From: Paracoccus aminovorans
GTDB lineage: Bacteria; Pseudomonadota; Alphaproteobacteria; Rhodobacterales; Rhodobacteraceae
Direction of reading: 5' to 3'
Assembly: GCF_001546115.1 (NCBI RefSeq)
Contig: NZ_KQ955209.1
Span: 952,643-1,016,642, forward strand
Length of the DNA: 64,000 bases
The position numbers and the translations under genes were made by a program. Below the pieces are notes generated by a model, which did not search any database, was not told where the DNA came from, and saw only the letters and a program-made list of their open reading frames with translations. Below, piece by piece: positions 17,546 through 26,277 of the stretch. How positions within the stretch are numbered: position 1 is the stretch's first letter; every line of letters starts with the position of its first letter.

Positions 17546-18376
17546 TTATGCCGCTGCCGCTTCGGGCATTGGCGGGGTGAAGTAGGCCTGATCGGGCGTT
17601 TTCCCGTCAAGCGATGAATGCGGACGGCGGCTGTTGTAAAAGCCGAGATCGCGGCCGATCCCGGCGCGGGGCTCAGACACGCTGGCCTAGGCCCGCAGGT
17701 AGACCTCCTCGTATTTGACCGTCCGCCCCAGACGCTCGACGAAGACGTTGTCGCGCCAGGCGCCTTTGCCATCCATGTGGACTTGATCTCTCGGGCGGCC
17801 AGAACCTTGATGAAGTCGATGGACGTAAACTGGCTTCCCTGAGCCGTGTTGAATAGCTCGGGCGTGCCGTGACGTGCCAGTACCTTCGCGACGGCTTCCT
17901 TGCAGCACTCGGCCTCCAGCGTGATCGACACCCGCCATGCCAGGACACGGCTTCGGTGAACCAGTCGAGCACGGCAGCCAGATAGATGAACCCGCGGGCC
18001 ATGGGAATGTAGGTGATGTCCATCGCCCAGACCTGATTGGGGCGGGTGATCGGCAGCTTCCTGAGCAGATAGGGGTAGATCTTGTGCCCCCGGCGCTGGC
18101 TTCGAGGTGTTAGGTCGGGTAGAGCGCCTCGATGCCCATGCGCTTCATCAGCGTGGCAACGTGCAGCCGCCCGACCTTGAACCCTTCCTGGATCAGCAGG
18201 CCCTGCAGCATCCGGCTGCCCGCGAAGGGGAATTCCATGTGCAGCTTGTCGATGCGGTGCATCAGCTTCAGGTCCGCGTCCGACACCGGGCGGGGCTTGT
18301 AGTAGACGCTGCCCCGGCTGACCCCCAGCACGATGGCCTGTCGGCTGACGCTCAGCTTGGCCGAGGGATCGATCAT
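17546..18376 (-). pseudogene. IS3-family transposase OrfB, multiply frameshifted
   Basis: The minus-strand pieces can be read in order but in changing frames. MIDPSAKLSVSRQAIVLGVSR...MKRMGIEALY covers 18376-18110, then WAMDITYIPMARGFIYLAAVLDWF near 18020, SITLEAECCKEAV...FNTAQGSQFTS near 17900, and a tail PHSSLDGKTPDQAYF ending at a stop at 17546. The segments match IS3-group OrfB with its DDE core, and at least three frame changes make it nonfunctional. Confidence 0.85.
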
Positions 18377-18684
18377 CTTTTTGCGCTCGGCAACAGACCC
18401 GCCTTGCCGCGCGCGCCGGACAAAAAATCGTTCTCCAGCGTCAGCTCTCCGATCTTTGCATGCCGGGTCTTCACATCGACGATCGGTTCTGGCTCAGCTT
18501 TCGCGGCTTCGCCGAACACCCCGGTCGCGCCCTCGAGCAGCTGGTCACGCCACTGCTTGATCTGGTTCGGATGCACGTCGAAATCCTGCGCCAGCTCGAT
18601 CAGCGTCTTCTCGCCCTTGATCGCGGCTGCCGCCACCTTCGCCTTGAAGGCCGGGTGTGGTTCCGGCGCGGTCGTCTTCCCATG
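18373..18684 (-). pseudogene. IS3-family transposase OrfA, 5' end frameshifted
   Basis: The open part (AAAAIKGEKTLIELAQDFDVHPNQIKQWRDQLLEGATGVFG) is a clear IS3 OrfA helix-turn-helix. The expected head (PRRxHTPxFKAKVA) is present upstream but split between two frames, so no intact start remains. Confidence 0.75.
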
Positions 18685-18787
18685 GTCTTCTCCTCGCTCG
18701 CAGCATCATGCTGCCCAATCGCCGGGAAATTGATCCACTGGATCAATTTCTGGCCCGGCTCATACGCGGAAAATCCACTTATCCCGG

Positions 18788-18816
18788 CTGTTCAGATTTC
18801 CGGAGCCACCTCTGTC
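18788..18816. repeat. right inverted repeat of the decayed IS
   Basis: Complement of the left end, with 23 of 29 positions shared. Confidence 0.75.
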
Positions 18817-19290
18817 GCTGGTGATCTACGCCATCCTTACCGGGGAATCGATTGGCAAGCTGTTATCGTCGCCATCGTGCCCGCCCTCATCGCCGTCTTG
18901 GGTTATATGCTGGTGGTGATGATGATTGTCGCCCGCAACCCCGACGCGGGCCCCGCCAGCATTCCCGCATCGCTGGGCGAGATCCTGCGCTCTTTTGTCG
19001 GCGTGCTGCCGGTAAGCCTGGTATTCCTTTTTGTCATCCTCAGCATCTATCTGGGCTGGGCCAGCCCGACCGAGGCTTCGGCCGTCGGGGTCGTCGGTTG
19101 TGGCGTGGTTGCCGCATTGTCGGGAGACCTGCGGCCGGCCGCCTTCCTGCAATGCCTGCTGGGGACCGCCGAGGCGACGGTGATGATTTTCATCATCCTG
19201 TTGGGGGCCGATATGCTGAATGCGGCGCTGGCGCTGACCAACATGACCCATCAGATCGCCGATATCATCGTCAACAGCGGCGTCGCTCCG
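18817..19290 (+). pseudogene. TRAP transporter large permease (DctM) fragment
   Basis: An internal stretch of a DctM-type membrane subunit. LVIYAILTGESIGKL is read directly from the IS end, a frame change follows near 18850, then VAIVPALIAVLGYMLVVMMIVARN and SLGEILRSFVGVLPVSLVFLF...YLGWASPTEASAVGV through ATVMIFIILLGADMLNAALALTN. The 5' half was lost at the IS and the 3' end stops making sense near 19290. About 155 of the expected 430 residues remain. TRAP systems import organic acids with a periplasmic binding protein; no DctP or DctQ partner is nearby. Confidence 0.8.
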
Positions 19291-19722
19291 CCGCCGCGGA
19301 CGCGCCATGACGTCGAGGAGCGCATCGGCGCAGCTGAACCGGCCGTTCGACAAGGTCCATGTCGCCAATGCCGCGAACACCGCGGTTCCGGCGGGAGCCG
19401 CGCCTTGTCCAGGCTGCAACCATGCATCCCGGACCTTCCCGGCCTGTCGCCCGATTTGGCCGGCGCTGGCCCTGCCGATCACGGTGCAAGAGCCCATGCC
19501 CGGGCGCGATCTGATCGCCGCCCGTTCGGCACGTCCGAGGCCGGCATCGGCAGCGGCACCGAAATCCGCGCGCCTGGCGGTGCTCGCGCGCATTCCAACG
19601 CCCGTCGGACGCGGGCGCCGGGTGTGGCCGTCAGAGCCCAGGCGCACACCTCGCACCGGCTCGGCCTTGTTTGCGCGCGGGCTTGCCCCTACTCTGGCGG
19701 TCCGCGACCGGAAAGCCATGCC
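19291..19722. other. 432 bases with no supportable gene
   Basis: Between the TRAP fragment and the Crp/Fnr gene. Open frames exist on both strands, but they are rich in Arg, Pro and Ala without any recognisable domain, as expected of noncoding GC-rich DNA. Probably degraded sequence of the same decay zone. It should contain the promoter of the Crp/Fnr gene, though I see no clear palindrome. Confidence 0.5.
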
Positions 19723-20421
19723 ATGAGCCATAAACTGACTGCCCTGCACCGCCGGATCGCCGGCGAGTCGCGGCTGTTCGCCGGCCTGCCGCCGGCCATG
19801 ATCGAAGGGCTGCTGGACGTGGCCCAGGTGCGCCGTCTGGCGCGCGGGCAGGCGCTGTTCCACCAGGGCGACCCGGCGCAGGCCATCCACATCATGGCCG
19901 AGGGCTGGCTGAAGCTCTATCGCATCGCGCCGAACGGCGCCGAGGCGGTGGTCGGCGTCATGACCCGCGGCCAAAGTTTCGGCGAACCCATCGCGCTGCG
20001 CCGCGCCGCCTATCCGGTCTCGGCCGAGGCCTCGACCGCCTGCGAGGTGGTGGCGGTGCCGGCGCAAGCCTTCCTGAACCTGCTGCAGGCCCATCCCGAG
20101 GCGGCGATCGCCATCCTGTCCGCGACCTTCCTGCATCTGCAGGGGCTGGTCGAGCAGATCGAGCAGCTCAAGGCCCGCTCGGGCGCGCAGCGAGTGGCCG
20201 AGTTCCTGCTGGACCTGTGCCCGCCCGATGCCGAAAGCACCACGGTGGTGCTGCCCTATGACAAGATGCTGATCGCCGGCCGGCTGGGGATGAAGCCGGA
20301 AAGCCTGAGCCGCAGCTTCGCCCGGTTGCGGCAATGCGGCGTGCGCATCGACCAGGCCAGCGCCGTGATCGATTCGGTGGCTCGCCTGCGCGAGGTCGCC
20401 CATGCCGAGACCGCGCCCTAG
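19723..20421 (+). CDS. Crp/Fnr-family transcription regulator next to the nor operon
   Basis: 232 residues: cyclic-nucleotide-binding-type beta barrel at about 15-130 (ALFHQGDPAQAIHIMAEGWLKLY...GQSFGEPIAL), dimer helix near 140-165, and an FNR-type winged helix ending with the recognition helix ESLSRSFARLRQCGV (about 195-209). The N-terminal cysteines that hold the FNR iron-sulfur cluster are absent, so it does not sense oxygen that way. Position beside nor, and the general type, suggest a nitrosative or redox regulator of the Dnr/Nnr group (inference). It is convergent with norF and their stop codons share the bases CTAG. Confidence 0.82.
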   Translation: MSHKLTALHRRIAGESRLFAGLPPAMIEGLLDVAQVRRLARGQALFHQGDPAQAIHIMAEGWLKLYRIAPNGAEAVVGVMTRGQSFGEPIALRRAAYPVSAEASTACEVVAVPAQAFLNLLQAHPEAAIAILSATFLHLQGLVEQIEQLKARSGAQRVAEFLLDLCPPDAESTTVVLPYDKMLIAGRLGMKPESLSRSFARLRQCGVRIDQASAVIDSVARLREVAHAETAP

Positions 20422-20663
20422 CCAAGCGCGACAAGGCACAGCGCGCCGATCGCGGCAAGCCAGATGCCCAGCGGCAGCATGGCGGCGCCCAGCCAGCCGG
20501 GTGCTGCGCGCAGATGCAGGAAACCGCCCAGGATCGCCCGCGCCTTGAGCCAGGCCAGCGCCAGCAGCGCCAGGGCCGCCAGCCTTCCATCGATGCCGGC
20601 CAGCAGCGCGGTCGCCAGCGTCAGCCCCAGAAGCAGCAGCCAGGTTCGGGTCAGGGCGTCCAT
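20418..20663 (-). CDS. norF: nitric oxide reductase accessory protein NorF
   Basis: 81 residues with two or three hydrophobic helices (about 8-28, 30-48 and 58-78), the size and topology of NorF, the small membrane protein closing the Paracoccus norCBQDEF operon. Sequence conservation in this family is low, so the call rests largely on position directly after norE (7-base gap). It is thought to support assembly or stability of the NorBC complex. Its TAG overlaps the stop of the convergent regulator. Confidence 0.75.
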   Translation of the reverse strand: MDALTRTWLLLLGLTLATALLAGIDGRLAALALLALAWLKARAILGGFLHLRAAPGWLGAAMLPLGIWLAAIGALCLVALG

Positions 20664-20670
20664 GATTTCC

Positions 20671-21207
20671 CTACCAGATCAGATAGATGACGGGCAGGAT
20701 CAGCACCCAGACCAGATCCACCATATGCCAGAACATTGCCCCGGCCTGCACCGGGGCCGGCCGGGCCCGGATCGCGACCAGCGCCAGCACCGCCACGCCG
20801 GCAATGACATGGGCGGCGTGAAAGCCGGTCAGCAGGTAATAGAAGGTATAGAAGGGATGGCCGTCCATCCCCAGGCCGGCGCGGATGTCGCGGGCGTATT
20901 CCACCGCCTTCAGCGCCAGGAACATCAGCCCGCCGAGCCCGGCGAGCCCCAGCCCGATCCGGGCGCGCCGGCGATGGCCGGCAGCGGCGTCGCGTTCCGC
21001 CCGCGCCGCGAACAGGCCCGAGGTGACCAGGATCACCGTGTTCAGCGCCGCCAGCCGCCCGTCCAGATGGCCCTGCGCGGCGGCAAAGCCCTGCGGGTCG
21101 CGCAGCCCCATCGCCACCATGGCGGAAAGCCCGGCGGCAAAGACCAGCACTTCCGAGGCGATCAGGATCCACAGGATCAGCTCTCCCGGCAGGTCGTCGA
21201 TCCGCAT
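20671..21207 (-). CDS. norE: nitric oxide reductase accessory protein NorE (COX3-like)
   Basis: 178 residues with about five membrane helices. LPGELILWILIASEVLVFAAG at the N-terminus and FYLLTGFHAAHVIAG...FWHMVDLVWVLILPVIYLIW near the C-terminus are typical of the cytochrome c oxidase subunit III superfamily to which NorE belongs. The start ATG overlaps the norD stop by one base (TGATG). It aids full NO reductase activity. Confidence 0.88.
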   Translation of the reverse strand: MRIDDLPGELILWILIASEVLVFAAGLSAMVAMGLRDPQGFAAAQGHLDGRLAALNTVILVTSGLFAARAERDAAAGHRRRARIGLGLAGLGGLMFLALKAVEYARDIRAGLGMDGHPFYTFYYLLTGFHAAHVIAGVAVLALVAIRARPAPVQAGAMFWHMVDLVWVLILPVIYLIW

Positions 21208-23129
21208 CACAGCACCAGCTGGCGATAGATTTCCGGCAGGGCGCCGGTCAGCCGGTCGGGATCGCGGATCACCGAGAAACCGCCCTGGCCGAAGATGCGC
21301 GGGAACCAGCTTTGCGCGCCCTTGTCGATGGTGATGCCAAAGACCGCATGGCCGGCGCGGCGGGCCTGGCGCACGGCCATGGCGCTGTCCTCGATGCCGT
21401 GGCGGCCCTCGTAATGGTCCAGGTCGTTGGGCTTGCCGTCGGTGATGACGATCAGCAGCCGGCGCGAGCGGCCCTCTTCGGCGAGCCCGGCCGAGGCGTG
21501 GCGGATCGCGGCGCCAAGCCGGGTATAGAAGCCCGGGCGCAGGGCGTGGATGCGCGCCTCGACCTCGCGCGACATGGGTTCGGTGAAGGGCTTGCAGTCG
21601 TGGATCCAGACCCGGTCGCGCTTCAACGAGGAAAAGCCCTGGATGGCGAAGCGGTCGCCGCAGGCGTCCAGGCCCCAGGCCAGCGCGGTCAGCGCCTCGC
21701 GCGCGATGTCGATGACCGGGCGCCCGGTGACGGCGCTTTCGGTCGAGCGCGAGACGTCGAGCAGGATCGAGACGGCGAGGTCGCGGTTCTCCTGCCGGGC
21801 CTGCTGCCAGATGCGATCGCTGCCGCGCCCGGTGGCGCGCAGGTCGGCGATGCTGCGCAGCGCGGCGTCGAGGTCCAGCTCGTCGCCGTCGGGCTGGGCG
21901 TGGCGGATCGCCCTGGCCGGCCGCAGCGCCTGGAACTGGCGGCGCACGGCCTCGATGCGGCGGCGGGCGGCGGGATCGGTGACGCCGGCGTAATCGGGCA
22001 CCGGCTTGACCGGGGCGGCCAGCACGCGGCAATGGTCGGGCATCCAGACGCCGCCCCTCGCGTCCCATTCGGGATAGGTGAAGCGGCCGGCGATGCGCTC
22101 GCGGTCCACGTCCTCGGGGGCGAGGTCGAGATGCAGCTTCAGCTTGGTCGCCGGCGCCTTCGAGACCTGGCCCAGCACGATCTCCTCATGGTCGTCGGCG
22201 GCCTTCTTGGCATTGTCGAGGTCGTCGTCCTCGACCCGGCGGTTGATGTTCATCATCTCGGCCCAGGTCAGCATCGCCTCGAACTTGTAAAGGATGATGC
22301 TGTCCTTGCGCTCGGCCTGGTCGGATTTCATCCGCCGGGTCTTGCGGGCGGTGCCGTCGCCGCCTTCCTCGGGGGTGCCGTCCGTGGGCAGGCTTGCGAC
22401 CTGCTCGCCGGGGGCCTGGCTCAGGCCGCGCAGGTCCGGCCACATCGGCACCGGCAGCACCGGGCGATAGCCGCGCGGCGCCTGCCAATGCGCGGGCGGG
22501 GCGGCGTAACCGGCCAGCAGCGCGGGCTCCGGCGGCTGCGGATCGCCCAGCAGGTGGCGGACCAGGATTTCGACCTGCGCCTCGGTTCCGCGCAGGGCGG
22601 GGCGGCGGCGGGCCTGCAGATGCGCGGCGGCCAGCCGCGACCACAGAGCGGCCAGGCCCGGCGCGGCATCCAGCGTCGCGCGCAGCATCGCCATGCCGGC
22701 GGCGATGCCGGCCAGATCGGCGCGAAGCGGATCGGCCTCGGCGGCGAAGCGCGGGGCATGGGCCGAGGCCGCGGCCAGCCACAGATAGAGCCCCTCGTTG
22801 TCCTGGGCCCGCGGGAATTCGGCCAGCTCGGCCGGCAGGCGCAGGGCGTCGCCGTCGAAGCTGCTGCGGGCCAGGCGTTCCTGTTCAAAGGCCAGACGGC
22901 GCCGCCAGGAGATGCGGTGGCGGCCGGACTGGTCGGCCACCGGCTTCAGCTCGACATCGGCCGCCCCGCCGAGGCCCCGGAACAGCACGGCGATGCGGCC
23001 GCGCATGTCGTCGAAGCGGACGGCGGCCTCGGGGTAGCGCTGCGGCGGGTCCATGCGCGAGGCGATCAGGTGCCACAGCTTGCCGACGGTTTCCTCGGGC
23101 TCCCAGGGGGCGATCTCGATATGGGCCAT
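21207..23129 (-). CDS. norD: nitric oxide reductase activation protein NorD
   Basis: 640 residues, full length for NorD. The C-terminal von Willebrand A domain begins with the MIDAS motif DVSRST (about 455-460) and continues through FAIQGFSSLKRDRVWI and LIVITDGKPNDLDHYEG. It works with the AAA+ protein NorQ in maturing the NorBC complex, probably metal insertion at the haem b3-FeB site (family knowledge). It sits four bases after norQ. Confidence 0.93.
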   Translation of the reverse strand: MAHIEIAPWEPEETVGKLWHLIASRMDPPQRYPEAAVRFDDMRGRIAVLFRGLGGAADVELKPVADQSGRHRISWRRRLAFEQERLARSSFDGDALRLPAELAEFPRAQDNEGLYLWLAAASAHAPRFAAEADPLRADLAGIAAGMAMLRATLDAAPGLAALWSRLAAAHLQARRRPALRGTEAQVEILVRHLLGDPQPPEPALLAGYAAPPAHWQAPRGYRPVLPVPMWPDLRGLSQAPGEQVASLPTDGTPEEGGDGTARKTRRMKSDQAERKDSIILYKFEAMLTWAEMMNINRRVEDDDLDNAKKAADDHEEIVLGQVSKAPATKLKLHLDLAPEDVDRERIAGRFTYPEWDARGGVWMPDHCRVLAAPVKPVPDYAGVTDPAARRRIEAVRRQFQALRPARAIRHAQPDGDELDLDAALRSIADLRATGRGSDRIWQQARQENRDLAVSILLDVSRSTESAVTGRPVIDIAREALTALAWGLDACGDRFAIQGFSSLKRDRVWIHDCKPFTEPMSREVEARIHALRPGFYTRLGAAIRHASAGLAEEGRSRRLLIVITDGKPNDLDHYEGRHGIEDSAMAVRQARRAGHAVFGITIDKGAQSWFPRIFGQGGFSVIRDPDRLTGALPEIYRQLVL

Positions 23130-23133
23130 GGCT

Positions 23134-23937
23134 TTATCCCGTCACCGCCACGGCCAGGTCCAGCAGGCCCTTGCGGGTGTCGGCATCGTCGGTCAGGGGC
23201 TCGATCATCGCAGCAAGGATGGCGCGTTCCAGCGCCATGCCGCCGGCGATCAGGGTCGCGGCATAGACCACCAGCCGGGTCGAGACGCCTTCCTCGAGAT
23301 CCTGGCCCTTGAGCCCGCGCAGCTTGTTCGCCAGCCGCACCAGCAGCGCCACGCGATCCTCGTCCAGCCCGCTTTCGCGCGCCACCACGGGGATTTCATG
23401 CTCGGGCCGCGGGAACGTGAATTCGACCGACAGGAAACGCTGCCGGGTCGAGGGCTTCAGCGTCTTCATGATGTTCTGGTAGCCGGGGTTGTAGGATGCC
23501 ACCAGCATGAAGCCGGGCGCCGCCTGCAATTCCTCGCCGGTGCGGTCGATCGGCAGGATGCGGCGGTCGTCGGTCAGCGGGTGCAGCACCACGGCCACGT
23601 CCTTCCTGGCCTCGACCACCTCGTCGAGATAGCAGATCGCGCCCTGGCGCACGGCCCGGGTCAGCGGGCCGTCGACCCAGACCGTCTCGCCGCCCTTCAG
23701 CAGATAGCGGCCGATCAGGTCGGCGGCCGAAAGGTCGTCGTGGCAGGCGACCGTATAGAGCGGCCGGCCCAGCCGCGCCGCCATATGGGCGACGAAGCGG
23801 GTCTTGCCGCAGCCGGTCGGGCCCTTCAGCAGCAGGGGCAGGTTGGCGGCATGGGCGGCGGCGAAGATCTGGCACTCGTCGCCCTGGGGCAGGTAGAAGG
23901 GGGCGCTTGCCCCCTTCATGTCGAAGGTTCCGTCCAT
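23134..23937 (-). CDS. norQ: nitric oxide reductase activation ATPase NorQ
   Basis: 267 residues, MoxR/CbbQ-type AAA+ ATPase. Walker A is GPTGCGKT (about 38-45) and Walker B is AICYLDEVVEA (about 98-108); the C-terminal CbbQ region follows. Start at MDGTFDMKG, five bases after the norB stop, with GCGGAG upstream; an ATG 48 bases earlier lies within norB. Acts with NorD as a chaperone for NorB. Confidence 0.94.
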   Translation of the reverse strand: MDGTFDMKGASAPFYLPQGDECQIFAAAHAANLPLLLKGPTGCGKTRFVAHMAARLGRPLYTVACHDDLSAADLIGRYLLKGGETVWVDGPLTRAVRQGAICYLDEVVEARKDVAVVLHPLTDDRRILPIDRTGEELQAAPGFMLVASYNPGYQNIMKTLKPSTRQRFLSVEFTFPRPEHEIPVVARESGLDEDRVALLVRLANKLRGLKGQDLEEGVSTRLVVYAATLIAGGMALERAILAAMIEPLTDDADTRKGLLDLAVAVTG

Positions 23938-23941
23938 CGTT

Positions 23942-25339
23942 TCACTCCGCTGCGACATGGTCGGGATCATTGGCCAGCCGTTCACGTTCGACCGGGCCGG
24001 GGCGCACCACTTCGCGGCGCGGCACCAGGAGCGAATAGATCAGCATATAGGCGCCGATGACCACCGCGACGCCCGCGCCCAGCCGCATCCAGTAGAACAG
24101 CGCGATCTGGTCCTGCACGTCCATGTAATATTCGCCCAGGACGCGCTGCAGGTGGGTTTGCAGCGTGCCGGCAAAGGTCAGCACGAAGGTCATGAACAGC
24201 ATGCCGCCGGACATCAGCCAGAAGGCGGCCATGTTCAGCACCTGGTTATAGGGATCGCGCCGGCGCAGGATCGGCAGCGCATAGGTGAAGAGCGCGAGGT
24301 TCAGGCAGACATAGGCGCCGTAGAACGCCAGGTGCCCGTGCGCCGCGGTGACCTGGGTGCCGTGGGTATAGTAGTTCACCCCGTGCAGCGTGTGCAGGAA
24401 GCCCCAGACGCCTGCGCCGAAGAAGGCCAGGACCGAGCAGCCGAGGCTCCAGAGCAGCGCCGCCTTGTTCGGATGGTCGCGCCGGCCCTTCCAGACCATG
24501 ACGAAGGCAAAGGCCATCATGGCGAAGAACGGCACGATTTCGAAGCTCGAGAAGATCGAGCCGATCCACTGCCAATAGGCGGGCAGGCCGATCCAGTAGT
24601 AATGGTGCCCGGTGCCGAGGATGCCCGAGAACAGCGCCGTGGCGACGATGACATAGAGCCATTTCTCCACGACCTCGCGGTCCACGCCCGTCAGCTTCAG
24701 CATCAGGAAGCCCAGGATCGAGGCCATGATCAGCTCCCACACGCCCTCGACCCACAGGTGGACGACGTTCCACCAGTATTGCTTGTCGAGCGCCAGGTTC
24801 GACGGGTTGTAGAACGAGAACAGGAACAGCAGCGCCAGCCCCCAGAGCCCCAGCAGCAGGATCGACGAGATCACCGTCTTGCGGCCCTTGAGCACGGTCA
24901 TGCTGACGTTCCACAGGAAGATCAGCGCCGCGATGACGATGCCGGCCTTGACCCAGCGCGGCTGCTCGAGGAACTCGCGCCCCTCGCGGCCCAGCAGGAA
25001 GTTGCCCTCGAAGAGGTTGAAGAGATAGGTCACGACCACGCCCGCCGTGCCGATCACCAGGATGGCGAGCTGGATATAGGCGGCCTTGACCGAGTGGATC
25101 TCGCGCTCGGCCTCCTCGGGGATCAGGAAATAGGCGGCGCCGAAAAAGCCGGTCAGCAGCCAGACGATCAGCGAGTTGGTGTGCAGCATCCGGCCGATGT
25201 TGAAGGGCAGGATCTCGGACAGGAAGTTCGGGTTGACGTAGATATAGCCGATGACCACCCCCATGGTGACCTGGACGGCAAAGAGGATCAGCGCGACATA
25301 GATATAGGCCAGCGCGATCTTCTGGGATTGGTATTTCAT
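23942..25339 (-). CDS. norB: nitric oxide reductase subunit B (cNOR)
   Basis: 465 residues, twelve-helix haem-copper oxidase superfamily subunit that reduces 2 NO to N2O at a haem b3/non-haem iron site in the inner membrane. Recognisable elements are the N-terminal LIVWLLTGFFGAAY, the His-Glu region HLWVEGVWELI on helix VI, TGHHYYWIG carrying the paired FeB histidines, and HLAFYGAYVCLNLALFTYALP with the haem b histidines. Start at MKYQSQK, 16 bases after norC, preceded by AAAGGGA; the longer frame would overlap norC. Confidence 0.96.
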   Translation of the reverse strand: MKYQSQKIALAYIYVALILFAVQVTMGVVIGYIYVNPNFLSEILPFNIGRMLHTNSLIVWLLTGFFGAAYFLIPEEAEREIHSVKAAYIQLAILVIGTAGVVVTYLFNLFEGNFLLGREGREFLEQPRWVKAGIVIAALIFLWNVSMTVLKGRKTVISSILLLGLWGLALLFLFSFYNPSNLALDKQYWWNVVHLWVEGVWELIMASILGFLMLKLTGVDREVVEKWLYVIVATALFSGILGTGHHYYWIGLPAYWQWIGSIFSSFEIVPFFAMMAFAFVMVWKGRRDHPNKAALLWSLGCSVLAFFGAGVWGFLHTLHGVNYYTHGTQVTAAHGHLAFYGAYVCLNLALFTYALPILRRRDPYNQVLNMAAFWLMSGGMLFMTFVLTFAGTLQTHLQRVLGEYYMDVQDQIALFYWMRLGAGVAVVIGAYMLIYSLLVPRREVVRPGPVERERLANDPDHVAAE

Positions 25340-25355
25340 GATGGTTCCCTTTCGC

Positions 25356-25808
25356 TCAGCCGGCGTCGTTCGGCGGCCAGTCCTGGGTGTTGATGCGGCC
25401 GGTCCACAGCAGGAAATCCGACAGCGCGCGGACGTCCTCGTCACTCAGGTTGAACTGCGGCATCTGGCGGCGGCCGGGCGTGCCCGAGGGCTGGGCATCC
25501 ATCCAGCCTTTCAGCGTCTCGAAGGCCATGTCGGGATCGTCGTCGACGCCCCAGCGTTTCATGACATTGCCGACCTCGGGTGCGAAATAGGCGCCTTCGC
25601 CCAGGATCGAATGGCAGTTCACGCAGGCCTTTTCCTCCCACACGTGCTTGCCGCGCTTCACGCTGTCGGTCAGCCCCGCCTGATCGGTCGAGACATGGGT
25701 GATATACCAGTGGCCGTGAACGAACAGGCCGATGAAGATGAGAATGAAGAACAGCGACCCACCATAGAAGATGTTGCGGGCCATGCTCTTCGTCAGGACT
25801 TCGCGCAT
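25356..25808 (-). CDS. norC: nitric oxide reductase subunit C, membrane c-type cytochrome
   Basis: 150 residues: an uncleaved N-terminal membrane anchor (residues 12-30), then a monohaem cytochrome c domain with CVNCH at 62-66 and a downstream methionine (RRQMPQF, about 113) as the sixth ligand. It accepts electrons from pseudoazurin or cytochrome c550 and feeds NorB. The ATG is placed by GGAGG nine bases upstream. First gene of the nor operon, with an FNR/NNR-type palindrome centred 70 bases upstream. Confidence 0.96.
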   Translation of the reverse strand: MREVLTKSMARNIFYGGSLFFILIFIGLFVHGHWYITHVSTDQAGLTDSVKRGKHVWEEKACVNCHSILGEGAYFAPEVGNVMKRWGVDDDPDMAFETLKGWMDAQPSGTPGRRQMPQFNLSDEDVRALSDFLLWTGRINTQDWPPNDAG

Positions 25809-25871
25809 GGCAAAGACCTCCGGGAGTTGTTGGCGATGGCCCTGATATGGCGGTGCGGCGGCGCGGTTGCC

Positions 25872-25885
25872 TTGACAGAAGTCAA
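25872..25885. promoter_or_regulatory. FNR/NNR-type palindrome upstream of norC
   Basis: TTGAC-AGAA-GTCAA, a perfect dyad in the FNR-family format. It is centred about 70 bases before norC and 57 before the divergent gene at 25936, so it could serve both directions. Confidence 0.8.
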
Positions 25886-25935
25886 GGATGACAAAAATCC
25901 TTTCTGCGCATGATGCGGCATCACAGGAGAACCCC

Positions 25936-26163
25936 ATGCCGACCCGATGGCCCGTCTGGAAACTCGCGATCCTGCTCTATGTCTTTGCGGCGGGGGCGGT
26001 GGCGATCAACCTTTTCATGCTGGGCCTGCTCAGCCAGGCCTTCGGCCTAACGGCGCTGTCGCCGCGCGCCGCGCTGGCCTGGTCGGTGCCGCTGGGGGTT
26101 CCCGCGGCCTGGCTCGCCGGGCGCTGGGTTTCTCGCCTTCTGGATGAAGCCCGGGAGGGTTGA
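25936..26163 (+). CDS. small membrane protein between nor and nos
   Basis: 75 residues with two predicted helices (about 9-31 and 43-62) joined by a short loop, and a charged C-terminus. No cysteines, so it does not match the CxxCxxC description I recall for NosC. AGGAGA lies six bases before the ATG. It is divergent from norC, sharing the intergenic FNR/NNR box, and is followed 114 bases later by nosR. A denitrification-linked role is likely from position, but the function is unknown. Confidence 0.7.
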   Translation: MPTRWPVWKLAILLYVFAAGAVAINLFMLGLLSQAFGLTALSPRAALAWSVPLGVPAAWLAGRWVSRLLDEAREG

Positions 26164-26204
26164 CCCGGAGCGGTTTAACGGCTTTCCTGTCCATTCCGAC
26201 CAAG

Positions 26205-26218
26205 TTGTGCTGGCGCAA
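26205..26218. promoter_or_regulatory. FNR/NNR-type site upstream of nosR
   Basis: TTGTG-CTGG-CGCAA keeps the TTG/CAA ends of the FNR-family dyad with a G/C core difference. It is centred about 67 bases before the nosR ATG. Confidence 0.6.
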
Positions 26219-26277
26219 TGTTACCGACACGCGCCTGCGCCATGGTCGGTGCGCATGCTGTCCAGCCGGAGCGTCAG

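Larger units (their letters stand above)
17483..18816 (-). mobile_element. decayed IS3-family insertion sequence
   Basis: 1334 bases between 29-base inverted repeats with 23 identities (both begin GACAGAGGTGG and end ATCTGAACAG, at 17483-17511 and 18788-18816). Both transposase genes inside are frameshifted. No target duplication is evident. It cuts into a TRAP-transporter gene on its right side. Confidence 0.8.

Noticed and set aside
19307..19726. Plus-strand frame of 139 codons before the Crp/Fnr gene
   Set aside because: Arg/Ala/Pro-rich with no domain and no binding site; it overlaps the end of a degraded TRAP fragment.
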